Shown: positions 34,739-43,882, numbered from the stretch's first letter. The stretch is DNA of 64,000 nt from Pseudomonas huaxiensis (GCF_003231275.1 NZ_QKVL01000034.1:1-64000), one strand, 5' to 3'. Notes: generated from the letters alone by a model not told the origin. Numbers and translations: made by a program.

Positions 34739-36424
34739 TCAGTAACCGCTAACGTGGTCCGGCAGGATCACATGGTTTTCCTGCGCATACTGGTCCCAGA
34801 CCTTTTTCAGTTCCGCCACTTTCCCTGGTTCCTTGGCACTCAGGTCATGGCGCTCGGCCATGTCCGACTGCAGGTTGAACAACTGCCAGTCACCCGTGCC
34901 CCACGGTTTGGGCATGTGTACCAGTTTCCAGTCGCCCTTGCGCACGAAGCGCTTGCCGAACAGTTCGCCGCCCTGGGTGCGCTCGGCGACTTTCTCGCCC
35001 TTGAGCAGCGGGATGATCGAGGTACCGGTCATGGGCACCACCTCGCGCCCCTTGTACTGCTGCCCCGGATGCTTCACCCCCGCCAGCTCCAGCAGGGTCG
35101 GCGCGAAGTCTTTGACGCTGACCAGTTGATCGAGCTTTTTCCCCTGCGGATCAGCACCCGGAATGCGGATGATCCCCGCAGTGCGCGTGCCACCCTCGGT
35201 CGGGAAGCCCTTGAACAGGCTCAGGGTCGGCGCGGATACCCGTGACCAGTTCGGGCCAAGGAAGGTGTAGGAACCCGGCTTGCCCATATGGGCGTAGCTG
35301 AAGTCGTTGGTTTCGTCGATCACCTTGCGGATCTCCGGGAACTGGTCCGCCGGCCAGGTCTCATCAAGATCATGGCCTTCGGCACCGTTGTCGGAGATGA
35401 ATATCACCACGGTGTTGTCGTACAGACCGTTCTGACGCAGGTAGTCGAACACCCGGCCGGTGTTGGCGTCCATCTGGTCGACCATCGCCGCATAGATCTC
35501 CATCGCCCGCGCCTCGCGCTGGCGTTCTTCCGGGCTGAGGCTGTCCCAGGCGCGGCCTTTCGGCGAGCGGGCGGCAGGTTCGGCGTCCTGCGGCACCAGG
35601 CCGAGGGCTTTCTGCTTGTTCAGTCGGGCTTCGAGCAGAGCGTCGTAGCCGGCGTCGTAGCGGCCATGGTACTTGGCGATGGCCGCTTCGGGCGCCTGCA
35701 GCGGCCAGTGCGGCGCGGTGAAGGCCAGCATGCCGAAGAACGGCCGGCCGCTGTCTTTGTCCGCGGCGATGTAGCGGATCATCCGGTCGGCGTAATACTG
35801 GCTGGAATAGCTGAAGTCGGCGGGCAGCGCGTCCAGGCGCTTGCCATCCTGGGCGTAAGGCGCTTTCGCGTCCGGTGTCGGCGCATACGCCGGCTTCATG
35901 TCGGGATAGTGGCTGGCGCCGCCGCTGAGCAGGCTGAAGGAATGCTCGAAACCGCGCTGGTCCGGGCCTGTCTGTTCAGTCTTGCCCAGGTGCCATTTGC
36001 CGGTCAGGTAGGTGTCGTAGCCCGCGTCGCGCAGCAGCGAGGCGATGGTCACCGCGCGGTCGTTGAGGTAACCCTCGTAGCCTTTCTTGCCTTCCTGGTT
36101 GGGCGCGGTCTCTTCGGCCATGTTACCCAGCCCGACCTGATGCGGGTCGGCGCCGGTCAGCAGCGCGGCACGGGTCGGCGAACAGGCCGGCATGGCCTGG
36201 AAGTTGGTCAGTTGCACGCCCGAGGCGGCCAGGGAATCGAGGTTTGGCGTCTCGATCTCGCTACCGAAACTGCCAAGGTCGGCGTAGCCCATGTCATCGG
36301 CGACCACCAGCAGGATGTTGGGGCGCGCGGGATCGCTGGACGCAGCCTGGACCGAGACGACGGCCAGTGAAGCGGTCATACCGACGGCTGCGGCAAGCGC
36401 CGTGCGGAAAAAGGGAACACGCAT
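34739..36424 (-). CDS. Type I (formylglycine) sulfatase, exported
   Basis: This 561-residue protein has a signal peptide ending near VSVQA. The sulfatase signature CSPTRAALLTG (Cys81; C-x-P-x-R) is the site converted to formylglycine, and metal-binding residues are visible in LLVVADDMGYADLG (Asp43/Asp44) and ISDNGAEGHD. The size and order resemble P. aeruginosa AtsA-type arylsulfatases. It would release sulfate from an organic sulfate ester in the periplasm. The Cys-type enzyme needs a formylglycine-generating enzyme, which is not encoded in this window. It lies 60 bp after the outer-membrane protein gene, likely in one operon. Confidence 0.92.
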   Translation of the reverse strand: MRVPFFRTALAAAVGMTASLAVVSVQAASSDPARPNILLVVADDMGYADLGSFGSEIETPNLDSLAASGVQLTNFQAMPACSPTRAALLTGADPHQVGLGNMAEETAPNQEGKKGYEGYLNDRAVTIASLLRDAGYDTYLTGKWHLGKTEQTGPDQRGFEHSFSLLSGGASHYPDMKPAYAPTPDAKAPYAQDGKRLDALPADFSYSSQYYADRMIRYIAADKDSGRPFFGMLAFTAPHWPLQAPEAAIAKYHGRYDAGYDALLEARLNKQKALGLVPQDAEPAARSPKGRAWDSLSPEERQREARAMEIYAAMVDQMDANTGRVFDYLRQNGLYDNTVVIFISDNGAEGHDLDETWPADQFPEIRKVIDETNDFSYAHMGKPGSYTFLGPNWSRVSAPTLSLFKGFPTEGGTRTAGIIRIPGADPQGKKLDQLVSVKDFAPTLLELAGVKHPGQQYKGREVVPMTGTSIIPLLKGEKVAERTQGGELFGKRFVRKGDWKLVHMPKPWGTGDWQLFNLQSDMAERHDLSAKEPGKVAELKKVWDQYAQENHVILPDHVSGY

Positions 36425-36484
36425 CAGGAATGTCCTTTTTTATTGGTTTTAGGAAGTGGGAAGCCACTCGGGCCGGAAAAGTCA

Positions 36485-37807
36485 TTAAAAGGCGAAGGAA
36501 ATTACCAACTGGCTGTAGAGATTGAGGTCATCGCTGCCCAGTTGCGATCCGCCTTCCTCAGCGCTCTTCTTCGGCTTGTACAGGCCGACCAGCGGACTGA
36601 TGGTGAAATTGCCAAGGGTCCAGTCGACGTAAAGGTCGAGTTCTTTGGCATCCAGGTTGCCTTGCGTACGGTCGAGGGTGTTGAAGTCGAAGTACAGCAC
36701 GCCCATCGCCACGTCCGGGTGCGGCGTCAGGCCGAGGCTGAGCATGTGGATGCCGGCATTGCGCTGGAACGGCCCGGAGTAGTTGGCCGCCACTTCGCCC
36801 TGGAACCAGGTGCCGTAGCCGCGACTGAAACCGCTGAACAACGGGTCGTAATCTTCCGAGTAGCGGCTGTAGCGATAGCCGACCCGCGGTTGCCAGGGCA
36901 TGGCCGAGAAGGTCCAGCCGGCCTCCGCGTACCAGGCGTGTTCGTCGCCCAGGCGTTTGTCTTCGTGGGCGTACTCGAAGGACAGGAACAGGTCCTTGAC
37001 CCCGGCATTGCCCTGGGCCCGCAGGCTGGTGATCTTGAGGCCGTCGCGCTGGCCGCTGAAGGCATTCGCCAGCTTGTCCTCGACATCCAGGCCCTTGACG
37101 TAGGTCAGGCCCACCGTGCCCTCCGGCGCGACGTGCTCGAGCACGGCAACGCCCAGCTCAGGCTTGGCCTTGATTTCGTTGTCCGATTTCAGCCAGATCA
37201 GGTCGCCGCGCCAGCCCTGCTGCCCGCCGAGGCGCAGCCAGGCGGTCTTGTCGAACGCGTTGCGCGCGGTGAGGTAATAGGCGCCGCCGCGATTGGCGCT
37301 GCCTCCGGCGAGGTTGTTACCGACGCTCAGGCCGTCGCCGTTGATGATGAAGCCGTCACCGACCTTCACTTTCTGGCTGCCGACGGAAATATCCACGCCG
37401 TCCTTGCCCAGTGCCAGGAACAGATCCCCCGAGCGCCAGCCGGCGTAGGCACGGTCGACGTCGGTGCGGCGCTCGGTGCCATCGGTGTAGCCCGCCGCAT
37501 CGCCCTGGCCCCAGGTGCCGTTGCTGACCAGGTTGAACTCGCCGTACAGCGACGAATTGCCCGCGTCCGGGAAACGCGTGGTACCGCTCAGACCATAACG
37601 CAGGAAGGCTTCCTGCCAGGCCACCGAACCCGGATCGATCGGTCCGCCCTGGTTGTAGCTTTCGTCGCTGTGGAAGAAGCCCAAGGCACCCTGGACATTC
37701 AACTTCAGTGTGGAATCCGCAGTGGAGTACAGCTCGTAGGCCGACGCGCCGGAAGAAATGGCGCTGAGGGCCGCGGCCAGTAATGAGCCATGGCGAAACC
37801 TGTTCAC
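36485..37807 (-). CDS. Outer-membrane beta-barrel protein (porin-like)
   Basis: This protein of about 440 residues starts with a GTG (AAGGGG upstream) and has a signal peptide (LLAAALSAISSGASA). The mature part is a run of amphipathic strands with aromatic girdles, ending LYSQLVISFAF with a terminal Phe, the signal for outer-membrane assembly. It does not look like OprD; alginate-export-like barrels are the nearest match by general pattern. Encoded directly upstream of the sulfatase, it may admit the sulfate ester. The family is not firmly recognised. Confidence 0.78.
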   Translation of the reverse strand: MNRFRHGSLLAAALSAISSGASAYELYSTADSTLKLNVQGALGFFHSDESYNQGGPIDPGSVAWQEAFLRYGLSGTTRFPDAGNSSLYGEFNLVSNGTWGQGDAAGYTDGTERRTDVDRAYAGWRSGDLFLALGKDGVDISVGSQKVKVGDGFIINGDGLSVGNNLAGGSANRGGAYYLTARNAFDKTAWLRLGGQQGWRGDLIWLKSDNEIKAKPELGVAVLEHVAPEGTVGLTYVKGLDVEDKLANAFSGQRDGLKITSLRAQGNAGVKDLFLSFEYAHEDKRLGDEHAWYAEAGWTFSAMPWQPRVGYRYSRYSEDYDPLFSGFSRGYGTWFQGEVAANYSGPFQRNAGIHMLSLGLTPHPDVAMGVLYFDFNTLDRTQGNLDAKELDLYVDWTLGNFTISPLVGLYKPKKSAEEGGSQLGSDDLNLYSQLVISFAF

Positions 37808-38233
37808 ATCAATCCCCTTTATTTTTATCGTAAGGACTACCGCAAGGTGCGATCCGTCTGAATCTTGATCGCCGGGGGATTAACTCATCTGGGTGGTCAG
37901 GATTCTTGCATCTGCCTGCCCGGGGATTTGCAGGTCTCTGCCAGGCCCTTGCTCGCGATGGGCAAAGGATTAGCGCATATCGCGACGGTTCGGCGCCCCG
38001 ACAAGCTCGCTCCTACAGAGAGGGGGTGGGGTCAGGCCCCTGCGACACTCCGCCACACCCTCACCCATCTGTCAGTCAGCCGGCAAAACCCATTAGAATC
38101 TCGCGCCCTTTTTCGCCTGGTCACTTCGAGCAGCGACAATCCCAACAACGAGCAGCCCCGGTCCGCAAGGGTCCGGCTGACGTGCGCGCGCGTACCAAGG
38201 GTCTGACCGCTAATCGAAACTCTTGAGGTACGT
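37808..38233. other. Intergenic region with a single REP-variant element
   Basis: This 426-bp gap lies between divergent genes. It holds a REP-like block at about 37978-38017 (with CGGTTCGGCGCCCCGACAAG, then CTCGCTCCTAC) and a weaker partner near 37950-37965 (CTTGCTCGCGATGGG). The open frame of about 113 codons across it is made of repeat and spacer sequence and is not a gene. The remaining 200 bp before 38234 probably carry the MFS promoter, and TTGAGG at 38223-38228 is close to its ribosome site. Confidence 0.6.
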
Positions 38234-39541
38234 ATGTCTCCGCGTTTGCTGGCCATGGCGCTGGCACCCCTGCTCGGGCTGTTTATCATGGCCCTGGGTA
38301 ATGGCTTTCTGTCTTCCCTGACCACCCTGCGCCTGGATGAGGCCGGCGAATCGGCCACCATGATCGGTGTGGTCTCGTCTGCCTATTTCATCGGCCTGAC
38401 CCTCGGCGCAGTGTTCAATGACCGGCTGATCCTGCGCATCGGCCATATCCGCGCCTACAGCAGCTTCGCCTCGCTGATCGCCGTTACCATCCTGGCCCAG
38501 GGCCTGTTCGTCGACACCTGGGGCTGGATGGTGCTGCGGATGATCAACGGCTGGGCCACGGTCGGCGTGTTCCTGGTGATCGAAAGCTGGCTGTTGATGG
38601 CCGGCGACACCAAGGTCCGCGGGCGCCTGCTGGCGCTGTACATGATCGCGTTCTATGGCGCGGGCGTGGTCAGCCAGGCGGCGCTGGGTGAAATTGCCGG
38701 CTGGGGTGACCAGGCGCCGTTCATGATGGCCGGCATGCTGGCGGCGCTGTCGGTGCTGCCGATCGTGATCCTGCCGCGGGTGTCGCCACTGCTGGAGCAC
38801 GTCGAACCGCTCAAGCCGCGCCAGTTGCTCAGCGTGACCCCGACCGGCCTGGTCGGCTGCTTCGGTTCCGGCCTCGCCATCGCTGCGGTCTATACCTTGC
38901 TGCCGCTGTACCTGCAACGCATCGGCCTGGCGGTCGGCGAAGTCGGCACCATGATGGCCTGGGTGATTCTCGGCGCCATGCTGCTGCAGTACCCGGTGGG
39001 CCGCTGGTCGGACCGTAAGGACCGCCAGGACGTGCTGATCGCGCTCGGCATGCTCTGCACCGTGCTGTCGGTGGTCATCCTGCTGCTGCCGTCCGATTCG
39101 ATGCTGCTGCCGGTGATGCTGTTCCTGCTCGGAGGTGGCGTGTTCGCCGTCTATCCGGTGTCGGTCAGCCATGCCGCCGACCGTGCGCCGGTCGAAGCGC
39201 TGGTGCCGATGATCCAGGGCATGTTGCTGATCAACTCGCTGGGCTCGGCGATCAGTCCGGTGGCGATTTCGCCATTGATGAACCGCTACGGCGAGGTTGG
39301 TCTGTTCTGGGCCATGGCGGTGATCAACCTGGCGCTGGTGAGCTTCTTCCTGTGGCGCCGCGGCAAGCGCCCGGTGCCGGCCAACCCCGCGCCGTTCGTG
39401 CCGTCCGCGACCTTCTCGCCGACCGGTGCCGAACTGCGGGTTACCGACGATTTGCGCCACGCCGCCCAAGACCATCCTCCGGTACCGGAAATGGGCGAAT
39501 ACGCCGGGTCGCCGCCGGCCCCCCGCGCTGGCGTCGAGTAA
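38234..39541 (+). CDS. MFS transporter (YcaD-like)
   Basis: This 435-residue protein has 12 predicted TM helices. The stretch MIGVVSSAYFIGLTLGAVFN and the segment VFLVIESWLLMAGDTKVRGR parallel E. coli YcaD (VVSSSYFTGN and VVVESALM from memory). A hydrophilic tail of about 45 residues follows the last helix. The substrate is unknown. It is transcribed alone, divergent from the outer-membrane gene at 37807. Confidence 0.87.
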   Translation: MSPRLLAMALAPLLGLFIMALGNGFLSSLTTLRLDEAGESATMIGVVSSAYFIGLTLGAVFNDRLILRIGHIRAYSSFASLIAVTILAQGLFVDTWGWMVLRMINGWATVGVFLVIESWLLMAGDTKVRGRLLALYMIAFYGAGVVSQAALGEIAGWGDQAPFMMAGMLAALSVLPIVILPRVSPLLEHVEPLKPRQLLSVTPTGLVGCFGSGLAIAAVYTLLPLYLQRIGLAVGEVGTMMAWVILGAMLLQYPVGRWSDRKDRQDVLIALGMLCTVLSVVILLLPSDSMLLPVMLFLLGGGVFAVYPVSVSHAADRAPVEALVPMIQGMLLINSLGSAISPVAISPLMNRYGEVGLFWAMAVINLALVSFFLWRRGKRPVPANPAPFVPSATFSPTGAELRVTDDLRHAAQDHPPVPEMGEYAGSPPAPRAGVE

Positions 39542-39587
39542 GCGTCTACACTGCGGTTCCCCGAAGCTCATTCAAAGGTGAACCGCA

Positions 39588-40115
39588 GTGAAAACACTGA
39601 TCCCCGCCCTCGCCCTGCTGGCCTTCGCAGGCGCCGCACATGCGGCGCCGCTGTCCATCACCTCCACCTCCTTCAGCGATGGCGGCCGGATTGCCCTGGC
39701 CCAGATCGGCCCTGACACCGCCTGTGGCAAGGGCCAGGAACGCTCACCGCAGTTGAGCTGGTCGAACCTGCCCGAAGGCACCCGCTCGGTGGCCTTGGTG
39801 ATGTTCGACCCGGATGGCGCCAAGGGCCTCGGCGTCGTCCACTGGGTGGCCTACAACATCGATGCCAAACGTGGCGAACTGGCCGAAGGTGTCAGCGAGG
39901 GCATCACCGTCGGCAAGAACGTCAAGGGCGCCACCGTTTATCGCGGCCCCTGCCCGCCCGCCGGCGACAACCCTCATCATTACGCCCTGACCCTGATCGC
40001 CACTGACCTGGCACCCGGCACGCTGCCCGACGGTCTGGACCGGGACGGTTTGCTCAAGGCATTGCAAGGGCACGCACTGGGGGCGCAGAGCCTGGTCGGC
40101 TTGTACGGGCACTGA
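39588..40115 (+). CDS. YbhB/YbcL-type phosphatidylethanolamine-binding-like protein
   Basis: This 175-residue protein has a signal peptide (LLAFAGAAHA). The PEBP fold shows in SPQLSWSNLPEGTRSVALVM, MFDPDGAKGLGVVHWVAYNI and YRGPCPPAGDNPHHYALTLI (conserved DPD, HW and GPCPP-type motifs). The bacterial role is unclear; it is named for similarity to Raf kinase inhibitor protein. It stands alone downstream of the MFS gene. Confidence 0.92.
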   Translation: MKTLIPALALLAFAGAAHAAPLSITSTSFSDGGRIALAQIGPDTACGKGQERSPQLSWSNLPEGTRSVALVMFDPDGAKGLGVVHWVAYNIDAKRGELAEGVSEGITVGKNVKGATVYRGPCPPAGDNPHHYALTLIATDLAPGTLPDGLDRDGLLKALQGHALGAQSLVGLYGH

Positions 40116-40206
40116 GGGTTCACGAAACAAAGTGTTGCAAGAGCTATCGCCATATAGAAGTCTATACAGCGAAAACACCCAAGAGCCCTTGAACAGAGAG
40201 CCACCA

Positions 40207-40872
40207 ATGAACACCGCCGTGTACCCCAAGGAAGCCACTGGCGCGAATTACGCGCTGGAATTGATGCAGTACGCCCAGGCCCGCACCTGGGAAGCCGTGG
40301 ACGCTATCGCCGCGGTGATTCGCCCCGGCATGAGCGAGTCCGAAGCCACCGCTCGCGGCAAGGAGATCCTTGCCGGGCTGGGCATGGAACGCATCTGGCA
40401 CCCGCTGCTGGTGCGTTTCGGCGCCAACACCCTGAAAGCCTTCAACCAGCGCTCGGACGGCGATCCGGTGCTGGGCGACAACGACATTTTCTTCATCGAC
40501 ATGGGCATCGTCTGGAAAGGCCATGAAGGCGACGCCGGCGCTACCTTCGCCGTGGGCGACGACCCGGAGATGATCGCCTGCGCCGCCGCGGCCAAGACCC
40601 TGTACCAGCGGGTCGAAGCACACTGGCGTGACGAGAACTGCAGCGGCGTCGAGCTCTACGACTTCGCCCGCCAGGAAGCCGAAGCCATGGGCTGGACGCT
40701 CAACCTCGATATCAAGGGCCATCGCGTCAGCGACTTCCCCCACGCTATCTACCGCGCCGGCGACCTTGGCGATCTGGCCGAGCGACCGAACCGCGGGCTA
40801 TGGATCCTGGAAATCCAGATCGCCCACCCGAGCAAGCCGTACGGGGCGTTTTACGAAGACCTTCTGGCCTGA
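40207..40872 (+). CDS. M24-family peptidase-like protein
   Basis: This 221-residue protein has the pita-bread fold of methionine aminopeptidase/prolidase: EAVDAIAAVIRPGMSESEAT, DNDIFFIDMGIVWKGHEGDA (metal-binding Asp residues), LDIKGHRVSDFPHAIY and a closing ILEIQIAHP with Glu. It lacks the long N-terminal creatinase domain. The ATG at 40207 has GAG/GCC-rich DNA just upstream; an in-frame ATG at 40132 has no clear site. Activity is probable but the substrate is unknown. Confidence 0.82.
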   Translation: MNTAVYPKEATGANYALELMQYAQARTWEAVDAIAAVIRPGMSESEATARGKEILAGLGMERIWHPLLVRFGANTLKAFNQRSDGDPVLGDNDIFFIDMGIVWKGHEGDAGATFAVGDDPEMIACAAAAKTLYQRVEAHWRDENCSGVELYDFARQEAEAMGWTLNLDIKGHRVSDFPHAIYRAGDLGDLAERPNRGLWILEIQIAHPSKPYGAFYEDLLA

Positions 40873-40893
40873 ATGGCATTATGAGGAATTCAG

Positions 40894-41571
40894 ATGAGCA
40901 CTGACCCCGAATCCCTGATCCTCTCCAGTTGGCAAACCAACGCCGAACCCTGGATCACCGCCGTGCGCGAAGCGCGGATCGAGAGCCGCCGGTTGGTCAC
41001 CGACCACGCCATGTTGAGCGCCATCGATGCGCGGCGGCCGCAACGTGTTCTCGATCTTGGCTGTGGCGAAGGCTGGCTGTGCCGTGCGTTGCGCGGCTGG
41101 GGCATCGCGACCTGGGGTGTGGACGCCACGGCGGGCCTGGTCGAAGCCGCCCGGATCAGCGATCCCGAGGGTGACTACGAATGTCTCGACTATGCAGCGT
41201 TCAGCCAGCAAACGCCGCACCGCCAGGTCGATCTGATCGCCTGCAATTTCTCGCTGTTCGGCGCCGAGGAACTGGAGCGGTTGCTGGCGGCGCTGCCGGC
41301 GTGGCTGGAACGTCCGGGCCATCTGCTGATCCAGACGTTGCACCCTCACGTGGCCTGTGGCGATGAACCCTATGCCGATAGCTGGCGCGCGGGCTCCTGG
41401 GCAGGCTTTGACGCGGCGTTCCGCGACCCGGCGCCCTGGTATTTCCGCACGCTGGAAAGCTGGGTGACGCTGCTGCACGCCAACGGATTCCGCCTCGACG
41501 CCCTCATCGAACCGCCACACCCGCTTACCGGCAAACCGGCCTCTCTGCTACTCGCTGCGCGCGCGGCCTGA
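40894..41571 (+). CDS. Class I SAM-dependent methyltransferase
   Basis: This 225-residue protein has the SAM-binding motif RVLDLGCGEGWLCRALRGWG (about residues 49-68), the acidic loop WGVDATAGLVEAA and the post-motif LIACNFSLFG. A conserved LHPHVACGDEPY in the C-terminal half suggests a small-molecule methylase. GAGGAATTC precedes the ATG. It overlaps the tail of the convergent cupin gene by 24 bp. Confidence 0.88.
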   Translation: MSTDPESLILSSWQTNAEPWITAVREARIESRRLVTDHAMLSAIDARRPQRVLDLGCGEGWLCRALRGWGIATWGVDATAGLVEAARISDPEGDYECLDYAAFSQQTPHRQVDLIACNFSLFGAEELERLLAALPAWLERPGHLLIQTLHPHVACGDEPYADSWRAGSWAGFDAAFRDPAPWYFRTLESWVTLLHANGFRLDALIEPPHPLTGKPASLLLAARAA

Positions 41572-42111
41572 GGCTTTCCAGGCCGTCATCAGCGGGCCAT
41601 CACTGCCGGCCACCGGGTCGGCCAGTGGCAGCGCAACCCGGGCGATTCGTGCTTTCGAATCGGCGTGACTGGCGTTGCCGGGGCGCTGGATATCGTAGTC
41701 CTCCTGTCCACGCGGATACGCCCCCACCACCAGGAAATCCCGGCTGCTCTCGACGCAGCGGTGGCCGGTTCCGGCCGGCAGCACCAGGACATCGCCGACG
41801 GCAATGCTCAGGGTCTGCCCGGACTGCCCGCCCAAGGTGACCCGCGCCTCGCCACGCACAACGGCCAGCGCTTCATGGGCAGTGGAATGGTAGTGGTGAT
41901 AGTCGAAAATGCCGGCACGCCACAACGGCGTCCACTGGTTGCGGTTGAACAGCGCCTCGAACGCCGCCGCCATGTCGCTGCCCGGCTTCGACCGCAGGTG
42001 ATAGCGAATGACCGGCAACGGGCTGTTGGGCGTGGCCCCGTCGTCGTGGAAGTGCAACTGCCGCATCGTCTCGGCAACGTGTTGTAGATCGACGAAAAGC
42101 GCGTCGTTCAT
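41548..42111 (-). CDS. Cupin-domain protein (YjlB-like)
   Basis: This 187-residue protein has a single cupin barrel: FDYHHYHSTAHEALAVVRGE gives the first metal-binding histidine motif and VLVLPAGTGHRCVE the second. It resembles YjlB-type bacterial cupins. It lies 3 bp from exonuclease III, which is upstream in the same orientation, and the two are probably co-transcribed. The function is unknown. Confidence 0.85.
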   Translation of the reverse strand: MNDALFVDLQHVAETMRQLHFHDDGATPNSPLPVIRYHLRSKPGSDMAAAFEALFNRNQWTPLWRAGIFDYHHYHSTAHEALAVVRGEARVTLGGQSGQTLSIAVGDVLVLPAGTGHRCVESSRDFLVVGAYPRGQEDYDIQRPGNASHADSKARIARVALPLADPVAGSDGPLMTAWKASGRARSE

Positions 42112-42114
42112 CAG

Positions 42115-42915
42115 TCAGTCCTCTCGGGCCTTGCGCTTGCGCGGGCCCAGTTCGATCCAGGCCGGAGCGTGGTCGCTGGCCTTGGCTTCATTGCGCACCC
42201 AGGCATCGACGCCACCGTTTTTCAGGTACGGGGCCAAAGCCGGGTTGAGCAGCAGGTGATCAATGCGCAGGCCGGAGTTTTTCGGCCAGTGCTCGCGGAA
42301 ATAATCCCAGAAGGTGTAAAGGCGCTGCTCCGGATACAGATGACGCAGCGCGTCGGTCCAGCCCTGGTCGAGCAGGCGCTGGTAGCAGGCGCGGCTTTCC
42401 GGCTGCAGCAGCGCGTCCTTGAGCCAGGAGCGCGGGTTATAGATGTCGAAATCGGTGGGCACTACGTTGTAGTCGCCGGCCAGCACCACCGGGTGGTCAC
42501 TGTCCAGCAGCCCCTGGGCATGTTCGATCAGGCGTTCGAACCAGGCCAGTTTGTAGTCGAACTTGGGGCCGGGTTGCGGATTGCCATTGGGCAGGTACAG
42601 GCATGCCACCACTACACCGTGGGCCGCGGCCTCCAGGTAGCGGCTCTGGCTGTCGTCTTCCATACCGGGCAGGCCGCGGCGGATTTCCAGCGGCTCAGCA
42701 TCGCGGGCCAGGATCGCCACGCCATTCCAGGCTGCCTGGCCGTGATAGAGGCTGCCGTAGCCGGCGTCGGCAAGTTGCTCGCTGGGAAAGCCCTGCGCTT
42801 TCAATTCCTGCAGGCAGGCGATGTCCGGCTGTTCGCGCTCCAGCCAGGCCAGCAGGTTGGGCAGGCGAGCGCGGATGCCGTTGATGTTGAAGGTGGCAAT
42901 CTTCAGCGCTTTCAT
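42115..42915 (-). CDS. xthA: Exodeoxyribonuclease III
   Basis: This 266-residue protein has AP-endonuclease/exonuclease III motifs in order: KIATFNINGIRARLPNLLAW, CLQELKAQGFP, ARDAEPLEIRRGLPGMEDDS, VLAGDYNVVPTDFDIYNP (catalytic Asp/Asn) and the C-terminal SDHAPAWIEL (catalytic Asp-His). It acts in base-excision repair by nicking at abasic sites and removing 3' blocks. The ATG at 42915 begins the conserved MKALKIATFN; an in-frame ATG at 42966 adds unconserved residues. The cupin gene follows at once. Confidence 0.93.
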   Translation of the reverse strand: MKALKIATFNINGIRARLPNLLAWLEREQPDIACLQELKAQGFPSEQLADAGYGSLYHGQAAWNGVAILARDAEPLEIRRGLPGMEDDSQSRYLEAAAHGVVVACLYLPNGNPQPGPKFDYKLAWFERLIEHAQGLLDSDHPVVLAGDYNVVPTDFDIYNPRSWLKDALLQPESRACYQRLLDQGWTDALRHLYPEQRLYTFWDYFREHWPKNSGLRIDHLLLNPALAPYLKNGGVDAWVRNEAKASDHAPAWIELGPRKRKARED

Positions 42916-42917
42916 GA

Positions 42918-43052
42918 GTTGGGCCCGCGATATGGGTGGATGCCGAGGTGAAGCACTGCCGGCCAATGGCTTTGACCCTGATTACCCCGTGCAAGCCGGA
43001 TGACTTGCCGGCGTTCAATCAGGCGATTGTCGACGCGTTGCGGGCCGCTTGA
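42918..43052 (+). pseudogene. Possible C-terminal coding remnant
   Basis: Between the xthA start and a hairpin, the plus strand has a 44-codon open frame with protein-like composition, reading IWVDAEVKHCRPMALTLITP and ending PAFNQAIVDALRAA before TGA. It has no plausible start or ribosome site and begins just after a stop. It may be the tail of a deleted gene, or chance. I do not recognise the family. Confidence 0.2.
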
Positions 43053-43057
43053 GGTTT

Positions 43058-43078
43058 CGGGGCCGTCTGGCGGCCCCG
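43058..43078 (-). terminator. Hairpin after the PepSY gene
   Basis: An 8-bp perfect stem (CGGGGCCG / CGGCCCCG) with a 5-nt loop lies 15 bp downstream of the PepSY stop on the minus strand. There is no T-run, so termination is likely but not certain. Confidence 0.5.
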
Positions 43079-43093
43079 GATACAGCGGCGGGA

Positions 43094-43363
43094 TCAGTGA
43101 TCCATTTCATCCTTCACGATCTTGCCGGTGTGCGGATCGACCTTGAATTCATACTTCATGCCGTCAGCCTTGGTGCCCTCGCCTTCCCAGTGGCCATCGT
43201 CGGCCTCGATCTTGGTGATCTGCGTGTAGCCGGCGGCCTTGAGGGTCGCGGAGGCCTGCTCCTGGGTGACTTTCCAGTCGGCACCCGGCTGGTCCGCCCA
43301 GGCCGGGGCCGCGAGCGCACCCACCAGGGCCAGGCCAGCGAACATCGAGGTGATAGGTTTCAT
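43094..43363 (-). CDS. Small exported PepSY-domain protein
   Basis: This 89-residue protein has a signal peptide (MFAGLALVGALAAPAWA) followed by one PepSY-like domain (VTQEQASATLKAAGYTQITK, GHWEGEGTKADGMKYEFKVD, HTGKIVKDE). Such proteins are periplasmic and of unclear role, with protease inhibition or metal handling proposed. The tail DEMDH is acidic. AAGGAGAAG precedes the ATG on the minus strand. Confidence 0.88.
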   Translation of the reverse strand: MKPITSMFAGLALVGALAAPAWADQPGADWKVTQEQASATLKAAGYTQITKIEADDGHWEGEGTKADGMKYEFKVDPHTGKIVKDEMDH

Positions 43364-43501
43364 TGCACTTCTCCTTGTTTTGCATGAAAGGTCCTGATTG
43401 GGACTGGTCCCCGGCGCCGAGGGTTCAAACGAATTCGCCGCAAGACGGCTCGCGGCTTACACTGTGCGGCCTGTTTTACTCAGTCATCGCAAGAGATCCT
43501 C

Positions 43502-43882
43502 ATGGCCAATCAAGACATCACCTACATCCCCGACCCGGATGCGGACTCCATTTCCTCCGACGTGGCCGGTTTCGGCGGCATTCTGGTGTCCACCCAAATC
43601 CCGACCCGCGCCGACGGCAGCCTGGAACTGGGCGACATCACCGCCCAGAGCGAATGCACCCTGCAGGCGCTGAAAGTGGCCCTGGAAAAAGCCGGCAGCG
43701 GCATGGACCGCGTGCTGCACCTGACCATCTACCTGACCGACATGGCCGACCGCCCGGCGTTCAACGAGGTTTATCAGCGTTTCTTCAGCAAGCCATGGCC
43801 GGTACGCGCGGCGGTGGGCGTGTCCGAGCTGGCGGTGGAAGGCATGCGGGTGGAAGTCACGGCGATGGCGGCCAAGGGCTGA
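43502..43882 (+). CDS. RidA-family deaminase-like protein
   Basis: This 126-residue protein has the RidA/YjgF fold: GDITAQSECTLQALKVALEK, VLHLTIYLTDMADRPAFNEV and a closing VGVSELAVEGMRVEVTAMAA. The usual RidA arginine (R-x-x-V-x-V) is replaced by ELAVEGMRVEV, with Arg shifted, so enamine/imine hydrolysis is likely but the protein may belong to a Rid subclass. It stands alone ahead of a REP block. Confidence 0.85.
   Translation: MANQDITYIPDPDADSISSDVAGFGGILVSTQIPTRADGSLELGDITAQSECTLQALKVALEKAGSGMDRVLHLTIYLTDMADRPAFNEVYQRFFSKPWPVRAAVGVSELAVEGMRVEVTAMAAKG

Noticed and set aside
37865-38206. Plus-strand open frame of about 113 codons in the gap before the MFS gene
   Set aside because: It runs through a REP-like block and control DNA and reads as non-protein-like sequence.
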